A DNA stretch of 17,733 bases from JBBQZL01 sp038207745 (GTDB lineage Bacteria > Actinomycetota > Thermoleophilia > Solirubrobacterales > 70-9): NCBI GenBank assembly GCA_038207745.1, contig JBBQZL010000033.1, positions 1-17,733 on the forward strand. The letters run 5' to 3'. Below are positions 13,156 through 17,733 of the stretch, piece after piece; position 1 is the first letter of the stretch, and each line of letters starts with the position of its first letter. The notes under the pieces were generated by a model. That model ran no database searches. It was not told the DNA's origin and saw nothing but the letters and a program-made list of their open reading frames with translations. Both the position numbers and the translations under genes were made by a program.

Positions 13156-13789
13156 TCAGGTCGGCAGCCTGGAGGTTTCGAGGTCGAACTCCCGCTCGAG
13201 TCGCAAGATCACCTCGTTCGAGATCTCCCCTTCGTTCCGGAGTGCCACGACTGCGTTTCGCTGGGTGGTGACGAGGTCATCCATGGTCTTGACGAAATCC
13301 GATCGTTGATGATTGATCGGCGATGCAAATGAATTGTCGCCGTCGGGCTGGTACCGAAGCAGCCTTGCCTCCAATGCCTGCCGGAGTCTATCCGCAGTCC
13401 TCTCGCTGATTCCCCGTGCTTCGACGATTGCGCCGGGCGTGAACGCTGCGCCCCAGGAGCAGTCATCGATCGCGAAGTGTGCGACGACGGCGACAACACG
13501 GGTCGTCGCGATCACCAGCCCAACCGCCAGCGCCGAGATCGGCTTGATCTGCGCTCTCAGATCATGCAGCGACGAGAAGAATGCGGCCGCGTAGAGCAGC
13601 GGCGGCAGGAAGATGACCAGGACCAGATCTGGTTGCAGCTGGATGTCCGGCCCGCCGGGGAGGAGGCCTATGGCCAGGCCGCCGACGACGAGAATGATCG
13701 GATATGGAACGTTGACGAGACGGGCGACGGCGCTGAGAGCCGCGATCGCGACCAATCAGACCAAGGAGGACTTCACCGAGGTGGTTCAG
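13156..13789 (-). pseudogene. CPA1 (NhaP-type) Na+/H+ antiporter remnant with central deletion
   Basis: The longest open part (TTG 13755 to TGA 13156) encodes 199 residues against ~520 for intact relatives. Residues 1-110 are the antiporter N-terminus (NVPYPIILVVGGLAIGLLPG, DLVLVIFLPPLLYAAAFFSS and WGAAFTPGAIV). At about residue 111 (near base 13425) it jumps directly to the cytoplasmic C-terminus (GISERTADRLRQALEAR, NAVVALRNEGEISNEV, FDLETSRL). The missing middle holds the conserved SPTDP and Asn-Asp ion-binding motifs, so transport is not possible. A second lesion lies at the front: an in-frame TGA directly precedes the TTG, while the neighbouring frame (13789-13754) supplies the natural-looking beginning NHLGEVLLGLI. 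This is a pseudogene with an in-frame deletion plus a frameshift. It follows the hydroxyacyl-CoA dehydrogenase gene by a few bases. Confidence 0.82.
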
Positions 13790-13792
13790 GGC

Positions 13793-14620
13793 CTACCCGT
13801 ATTCGTAGAATCCCGCGCCGCTCTTGCGCCCCAGCTTGCCCTCGCCGATCATCTCGATCACCAGGCCCGGGGCGCGATGCGCGAGATCGCCCGAGTCGGC
13901 AAACAGCGCCTCCCCGATTGCCTCTGCAACATCGAGTCCGACGTAGTCGAGCAGCGCCAGCGGCCCCATCGGCAGCCCGGCACCGAGCTTCATGCATGAG
14001 TCGACCTCGCCAGGGCTCATACCGGTCCGCTCGAGCAGACGCACAGAATCGAACAGATACGGGAAGAGCAGGCGGTTGACCACGAACCCCGCCTGGTCGG
14101 GGACCTCGACCGCGGTCTTTCCCAGCCCTGCACACCACGAGAGGGCGCGATCTCGAACCCCGTCGTCGAGGCCGACCGGGAAACACAGCTCGACCAGCTT
14201 CATCCGCGAGACCGGATTGAAGACGTGGAGTCCGAAGAGCCGTTCGGGGCTGCCGCTGCGAGTCCCGATCTCAGTGACAGACAGCGAACTCGTCGTGGTC
14301 GCGATGTCGGCCTCCGGGGCGGCGTCCGCGAGCTTCGCGGTCAGCGCGACCTTGATCTCGAGGTCTTCGATCACCGATTCGACGATCAGGTCACATTCGG
14401 CCACATCAACGAGATCGGTGGTGACGCGGATCCGGCCGGGGTCGGCCCCGTCGATCTTCGAACAGGCCGCGACCGCCCGCTCCTCCGCCCGCCAGGCAGA
14501 TGCATCACTTCGGGCAAGCAGCAGCGTCTGTCCGGTAACCGTGGCGCTCGCCGCGAGTCCGCAGGCAATCGCACCGCTCCCCGCGACTGCCGAGTGGGTA
14601 TAACCGTGAGGCGAGGTCAA
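13793..14620 (-). CDS. 3-hydroxyacyl-CoA (3-hydroxybutyryl-CoA) dehydrogenase
   Basis: Oxidises L-3-hydroxyacyl-CoA to 3-oxoacyl-CoA in beta-oxidation, or works in reverse in acetoacetyl-CoA reduction. The 275 residues comprise a Rossmann domain (~8-190; AVAGSGAIACGLA at 11-23) and a helical C-terminal dimerisation domain (~185-275; ending EGKLGRKSGAGFYEYG). Catalytic H132 (GLHVFNPV) and E144 (MKLVEL) are present, with S111/S112 and N182 (GFVVNRLL) as substrate-side residues. The strand-2 end reads LLLARSD rather than the usual acidic residue, hinting at altered cofactor preference. The start is TTG 14620, with an AGGAA about 10 nt upstream and an in-frame TAG five codons upstream. It is divergent from the thiolase gene, the enzyme for the next step, across a 169-bp gap with two palindromes. 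Confidence 0.9.
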   Translation of the reverse strand: MTSPHGYTHSAVAGSGAIACGLAASATVTGQTLLLARSDASAWRAEERAVAACSKIDGADPGRIRVTTDLVDVAECDLIVESVIEDLEIKVALTAKLADAAPEADIATTTSSLSVTEIGTRSGSPERLFGLHVFNPVSRMKLVELCFPVGLDDGVRDRALSWCAGLGKTAVEVPDQAGFVVNRLLFPYLFDSVRLLERTGMSPGEVDSCMKLGAGLPMGPLALLDYVGLDVAEAIGEALFADSGDLAHRAPGLVIEMIGEGKLGRKSGAGFYEYG

Positions 14621-14667
14621 TGTCTCAGGTTCCTATCAGCTTCAGGATTGCGGATGGCGCGCGCCGT

Positions 14668-14685
14668 CGGAGACGACCGTCTCCG
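14668..14685. promoter_or_regulatory. Palindrome 1 in the divergent dehydrogenase/thiolase gap
   Basis: CGGAGACG (14668-14675) and CGTCTCCG (14678-14685) are perfect complements separated by AC. The site is 48 bp before the dehydrogenase start and about 105 bp before the thiolase start. An 18-bp symmetric site between divergent catabolic genes suggests a dimeric regulator, such as a TetR-family protein. It could also be an RNA hairpin in one of the leaders. Confidence 0.5.
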
Positions 14686-14694
14686 GATACTGGC

Positions 14695-14708
14695 TGACTG
14701 ACCAGTCA
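14695..14708. promoter_or_regulatory. Palindrome 2 in the divergent dehydrogenase/thiolase gap
   Basis: TGACTG (14695-14700) and CAGTCA (14703-14708) are perfect complements, again with AC as spacer. Short GACTG-type palindromes are common TetR-family operators, and TetR-family repressors often control beta-oxidation genes. It lies 9 bp from palindrome 1 and ~82 bp before the thiolase ATG. Confidence 0.5.
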
Positions 14709-14789
14709 ATCGGCCCGGTATCGTCTGGTGCTCCGGGTCTGGTCCCGGCACGGTTCACCCATGCAGAGCAAGACGGAGGGTTTTGAGCA

Positions 14790-15968
14790 ATGGACAACGG
14801 CAAGTTCGGCGGCCGCGAGGTCGTAATCGTCGAGGCAGTCCGGATTCCGGTCGGTCGCGGCCACAAGGAGAAGGGGTACTACAAGGATGTTCACCCCTCG
14901 ACGATGCTCGCGAAGGTCTACAAGGATGTGATCGATCGCTCGGGAATCGACGCATCCGAGGTCGGCGACGTCGTTGCCGGTTGTGTTCAGCAATTTGGTG
15001 AGCAGGGCATGAACATCGGCCGCAACGCGTGGCTCGAGGCAGGTCTTCCGATCGAGGTCCCGGCGACGACGATCGACCGGCAGTGCGGATCATCCCAACA
15101 GGCGGTCAACTTCGCCTCGTCGCTGATCGCCTCCGGCATCCACGACATCGCGATCGGCGGAGGCGTCGAGAGCATGGGCCACATCTCATTTGCCGACGGG
15201 ATGAGCGTCATGCAGGAGCACGGGTTCGCATTCTCGCCGCCCCTGATCGAGCGCTTCAACCTCGTCAACCAGGGCATCTCGGCCGAGATGATCGCCGATC
15301 AGTGGGAGATTCCCCGCTCCGAGCTCGACGAGCTTGCGGTCCGGTCTCACAAGCGTGCTGCACAGGCCACCGAAGAGGGACGTTTCGAGCGCGAGATCAT
15401 TCCCTTCCAGGTCAACGGCGACACATATGTAACCGACCAGGGGATCCGCCCCGACTCGAACATCGAGACGCTCTCACAGCTCAAGCCGGCCTTCAAGGAG
15501 GACGGCAAGATCACGGCCGGCAACTCGTCGCAGGTTTCGGATGGCGCCGCTGCGGTGCTGCTGATGACAAGTGAAAAGGCGAACGAGCTCGGCCTCAAGC
15601 CCCGCGCCAAGATCGTCGATCACACTGCGGTCGGCGTCGACCCGGTGCTGATGCTGACCGGGCCGATCCCGGCAACGAGGAAGATCCTCGAGCGCAACGG
15701 GATGACGATGGATGACATCGATCTGATCGAGATCAACGAGGCATTCGCATCCGTCGTTGCCGCATGGCGGCGCGAGCTCAACCCGGACATGGATCGGGTC
15801 AACGTCAACGGCGGCGCGATCGCGCTCGGGCATCCGCTCGGCTCAACCGGCGCCCGGTTGATCACGACGCTGCTTCATGAGATGGAGCGCTCAGACAAGG
15901 AGACCGGACTGGTCACCATGTGCTGCGGTGGCGGCATCGGCACCGGAACACTGATCCAGCGGGTCTAG
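14790..15968 (+). CDS. Thiolase (acetyl-CoA C-acyltransferase)
   Basis: Cleaves 3-oxoacyl-CoA with CoA to acetyl-CoA and a shortened acyl-CoA, or condenses two acetyl-CoA in reverse. The 392 residues match the family length. The nucleophile is C99 in TIDRQCGSSQQA, NEAFASVVAAWRREL is conserved, the general-base histidine lies in GGAIALGHPLGSTGARL, and the second active-site cysteine is C378 in MCCGGGIGTG. ATG 14790 has a strong Shine-Dalgarno GGAGGG (14775-14780). Divergent pairing with a 3-hydroxyacyl-CoA dehydrogenase and a nearby acyl-CoA dehydrogenase supports degradative use. No enoyl-CoA hydratase is in the window. Chain-length preference cannot be told. Confidence 0.95.
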   Translation: MDNGKFGGREVVIVEAVRIPVGRGHKEKGYYKDVHPSTMLAKVYKDVIDRSGIDASEVGDVVAGCVQQFGEQGMNIGRNAWLEAGLPIEVPATTIDRQCGSSQQAVNFASSLIASGIHDIAIGGGVESMGHISFADGMSVMQEHGFAFSPPLIERFNLVNQGISAEMIADQWEIPRSELDELAVRSHKRAAQATEEGRFEREIIPFQVNGDTYVTDQGIRPDSNIETLSQLKPAFKEDGKITAGNSSQVSDGAAAVLLMTSEKANELGLKPRAKIVDHTAVGVDPVLMLTGPIPATRKILERNGMTMDDIDLIEINEAFASVVAAWRRELNPDMDRVNVNGGAIALGHPLGSTGARLITTLLHEMERSDKETGLVTMCCGGGIGTGTLIQRV

Positions 15969-15974
15969 CTTCAA

Positions 15975-15991
15975 GCCGACTCTCGGTCGGC
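15975..15991. terminator. Hairpin between thiolase and RDD genes
   Basis: GCCGAC (15975-15980) pairs with GTCGGC (15986-15991) over loop TCTCG, just after the thiolase stop and before the end of the converging RDD gene. No T-run follows on either strand, so if it terminates transcription it does so without the usual U-tract. Confidence 0.35.
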
Positions 15992-16002
15992 CGGTGCGGG
16001 CC

Positions 16003-16977
16003 CTAGGGGGTTTGCGCCGGTCCGGCCTGATCGGTTGCCGCGGCGGCCTGGTCCTCCGTTCTGGCGGCCTCGGTCCACGGCGCGGCTCTTATCTCGCGCT
16101 TGACGTAGATGACGTCGGTCCCTCCGAGCCTGTCCGGCCAGGCCCTTCGTTGCCTGCTGAAGATGACGCCGAGAAACCCGATCCCGAAGGTCGCCACCGA
16201 GAGGCCGAATCCGACAACTCGGCGAAATGCGTGCCGCGGGCCGATGCGATTTGTGCCTCCGGCTCGAATCTGGATCGACATGAATCGCATTCCGGGGGTC
16301 TGGCCGGCCAGGGCCCAGAAGGCGAACAGATAGGTGCCCGATGCGATCATCCAGGCGGTAGTGCCGACCAAGATAGCCGGAGCCGAGCTGCCGGTGGAGT
16401 TGGGAACGATCCAGTTGGCGACGGCCCAGAGCATCGTGCTGAAGGCGAGAAAGCTGAGATTCACGATCGCGGCGTCGATCCCGACTGCCAGCATCCTCGT
16501 GACGGCACCGGCATTGCCCGTGGGTTCGATCCGCGGCCTACGGTGCAGTATCCGGCGAAGGAAGCGCTCGACCCAGGTGTCGAGATTTCTTGCAATACCG
16601 CGCGCCTGGTCGGCTACGTCCCCGATCAATCCGGCGCCCTGCGAGGTGATTGCCGCCCGAACCTCCGGGGCCTCGGCAATACGCTCAACCAGCTTCTGGA
16701 CCTCGTCGCTGGCGAGCAGCTGCTCCCAGATCCGATCGATCATCTCGCTGTCCAGCGCCTCTCGCAACGTCCGTTCAATCGCCTCGCTGGTCAGCGCAGT
16801 CTGGACCGCCTCTTCGAATGCCGGGCCATTGACGACCCGTACCACGGCCTTCTCGACCGCCTCACTCTCGACCGCTCGTACGATCGCCTCTTCGGTGGCC
16901 GATTCGACGGCGCGATTGATCCCGGTCACCTCTCCAACCCGGCGCGCGCCGCGTGTCCCATCCTCGAGCAATCCCAT
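16003..16977 (-). CDS. RDD-family membrane protein with N-terminal helical repeats
   Basis: The 324-residue protein has two parts. Residues ~10-105 are six to seven degenerate 12-14-residue helical repeats, such as SEAVEKAVVRVV, PAFEEAVQTALT, SEAIERTLREAL and SDEVQKLVERIAE. From ~145 on there is an RDD domain: AGAVTRMLAVGIDAAIVN holds the first Arg/Asp signature, then come three to four membrane segments and a GQTPGMRFMSIQI element, and RRAWPDRLGGTDVIYV ends the fold. RDD proteins are membrane proteins of mostly unknown function. The frame is open to 17340, but that would overlap the divergent acyl-CoA dehydrogenase. ATG 16977 is preferred, preceded by a TATCCT box 9 nt upstream and no Shine-Dalgarno. 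The tail after the RDD domain is Ala-rich and disordered. It converges on the thiolase gene. Confidence 0.85.
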   Translation of the reverse strand: MGLLEDGTRGARRVGEVTGINRAVESATEEAIVRAVESEAVEKAVVRVVNGPAFEEAVQTALTSEAIERTLREALDSEMIDRIWEQLLASDEVQKLVERIAEAPEVRAAITSQGAGLIGDVADQARGIARNLDTWVERFLRRILHRRPRIEPTGNAGAVTRMLAVGIDAAIVNLSFLAFSTMLWAVANWIVPNSTGSSAPAILVGTTAWMIASGTYLFAFWALAGQTPGMRFMSIQIRAGGTNRIGPRHAFRRVVGFGLSVATFGIGFLGVIFSRQRRAWPDRLGGTDVIYVKREIRAAPWTEAARTEDQAAAATDQAGPAQTP

Positions 16978-16986
16978 CGTGCAGGC

Positions 16987-16992
16987 AGGATA
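16987..16992 (-). promoter_or_regulatory. Candidate -10 box (TATCCT) of the RDD gene
   Basis: On the minus strand TATCCT fits TANNNT and is separated by 9 nt from ATG 16977, consistent with a leaderless or very short-leader transcript. It supports ATG 16977 as the true start. Confidence 0.4.
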
Positions 16993-17049
16993 GTCGCCGG
17001 GCCGGCACAGGCCCGCTGGCCGGGCGGCCAGCTCGATCCGAAGTGTGAG

Positions 17050-17055
17050 TATGCT
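17050..17055 (+). promoter_or_regulatory. Candidate -10 box (TATGCT) of the acyl-CoA dehydrogenase gene
   Basis: TATGCT ends 7 nt before GTG 17063, exactly where a transcript would begin. It overlaps the alternative ATG 17051, so if this is the promoter, the ATG would not be in the message and GTG 17063 is the start. Confidence 0.45.
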
Positions 17056-17062
17056 CCTCCGC

Positions 17063-17733
17063 GTGGACCTGACTCTCTCGCCCTCGGAGGAATTGTTTCG
17101 CGACGAAGTCCGTACCTGGCTGGACGCGAATAATCCCGGTCCGGAGCCCGAGGGTCTCGACGAGGTGATCGCCTTCCGGCGTGTCTGGCAGGCAAAGATG
17201 CACGAGGGTGGATGGGCCGGGATCTCCTGGCCGAAGGAGTACGGTGGCCGCGGCGCAACGCTTATCGAGCAGGCGATCTTCGCCCAGGAGGCCGCCGGCG
17301 CAGAAGTCCCAAGCCCGGCCAACATTCTCGGCCTTGTCATGGGTGGGCCGGTGGTGATCGCACACGGGACCGAGGAGCAGAAGCAGCGCTACCTCGAGCC
17401 GATCCTGAGCGCCGAGGAGATCTGGTGCCAGGGCTTCTCAGAGCCGGACTCGGGTTCTGACCTGGCGTCACTGAAGACCCGGGCGGTCAAGGACGGCGAC
17501 GAGTGGGTCGTCACCGGGCAGAAGGTCTGGACAACGCTTGCCCAGTTCTCGAAGTGGTGCATGCTGGTGGCGCGTACCGACCCCGATGCACCCAAGCACA
17601 AGGGTTTGACCTACTTTCTCATGGACATGGAGTCGGAGGGCGTCCAGGTGCGCCCACTGACCCAGATCACCGGCGAGGGTGAGTTCAATGAGATCTTTCT
17701 CGAGGATGTCCGGATTCCCGACGCCAACGTGAT
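17063..17733 (+). CDS. Acyl-CoA dehydrogenase, 3'-truncated by the window edge
   Basis: FAD-dependent enzyme that forms the alpha-beta double bond of acyl-CoA, the first step of beta-oxidation. The visible 223 residues cover the N-terminal helical domain (SPSEELFRDEVRTWLDAN, then GGWAGISWPKEYGGRGAT and YLEPILSAEEIWCQGFSEP). They also include the start of the middle beta domain, with FSEPDSGSDLASLKT and WVVTGQKVWTTLAQFSKW as flavin and substrate contacts, ending near EIFLEDVRIPDANV. The C-terminal domain with the catalytic Glu lies outside the window. An in-frame ATG at 17051 would add four residues; GTG 17063 is preferred because of the -10 box overlapping that ATG. Substrate range (fatty acid, steroid side chain or other) cannot be set. 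Confidence 0.93.
   Translation, partial: MDLTLSPSEELFRDEVRTWLDANNPGPEPEGLDEVIAFRRVWQAKMHEGGWAGISWPKEYGGRGATLIEQAIFAQEAAGAEVPSPANILGLVMGGPVVIAHGTEEQKQRYLEPILSAEEIWCQGFSEPDSGSDLASLKTRAVKDGDEWVVTGQKVWTTLAQFSKWCMLVARTDPDAPKHKGLTYFLMDMESEGVQVRPLTQITGEGEFNEIFLEDVRIPDANV

Noticed and set aside
16978..17340. N-terminal extension of the RDD protein
   Set aside because: It is antisense to the acyl-CoA dehydrogenase gene, which has clear domain motifs, and the TATCCT box supports ATG 16977.
1..17733. CRISPR arrays, insertion sequences, phage genes, attachment sites
   Set aside because: No regularly spaced repeats, transposase or integrase motifs, or flanking terminal repeats were seen. The tRNA-Thr gene has no visible duplicated 3' end within the window.

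Overview
The window looks like a chromosomal segment of a high-GC actinomycete-type bacterium, most likely the Thermoleophilia/Solirubrobacterales lineage. This is an inference from the GC-rich coding sequence, the frequent GTG/TTG starts, several TANNNT -10 boxes lying only 6-11 nt before start codons (leaderless style), and a Firmicutes-like cysS-rlmB-sigH order in an otherwise actinobacterial gene set. No phage, transposase, CRISPR array or rRNA was seen. No stretch above 300 bases is left without a gene; the longest non-coding gaps are 2953-3192, 8841-9068 and 14621-14789, and each holds structure that is described below.

Region 1 (1-4083, translation and housekeeping): the 3' part of a long coiled-coil protein gene, then cysS (cysteinyl-tRNA synthetase), rlmB (23S rRNA 2'-O-methyltransferase, overlapping cysS by 4 bp), a strong sigma-70-type promoter with a structured ~115-nt leader, a SigH-family sigma factor gene, and a tRNA-Thr(UGU) on the minus strand.

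Region 2 (4134-6144, aromatic ring cleavage): a perfect 8+8 bp inverted repeat stands in front of a two-gene operon with a 4-bp overlap. It encodes a PcpA/LinE/MhqO-type ring-cleaving dioxygenase and a maleylacetate-reductase-like enzyme. Together they could take a (chloro)hydroquinone-type compound to 3-oxoadipate.

Region 3 (6275-10773): a single-ORF fusion of a PlsC acyltransferase with GpsA glycerol-3-phosphate dehydrogenase; an ECF sigma factor with an overlapping one-TM protein; a convergent gap packed with long inverted repeats; a DUF4383-like membrane protein; a rhomboid protease with an N-terminal zinc-binding module; and a pterin carbinolamine dehydratase.

Region 4 (10774-13792): a CNNM/CorC (HlyC-type) membrane protein with a possible 25-codon upstream ORF coupled to its start, facing two decayed minus-strand genes. 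One is an unrecognised gene with a frameshift. The other is a CPA1 Na+/H+ antiporter that has lost its central ion-transport part.

Region 5 (13793-17733): a fatty-acid beta-oxidation neighbourhood. It has a 3-hydroxyacyl-CoA dehydrogenase (minus) divergent from a thiolase (plus) across a gap with two palindromes, an RDD-family membrane protein (minus), and the 5' part of an acyl-CoA dehydrogenase (plus) that runs off the window.

The candidates most worth following up are the PlsC-GpsA fusion, the operator plus ring-cleavage operon, the self-complementary block at 8898-9044, the sigH leader and the putative leader peptide of the CNNM gene.
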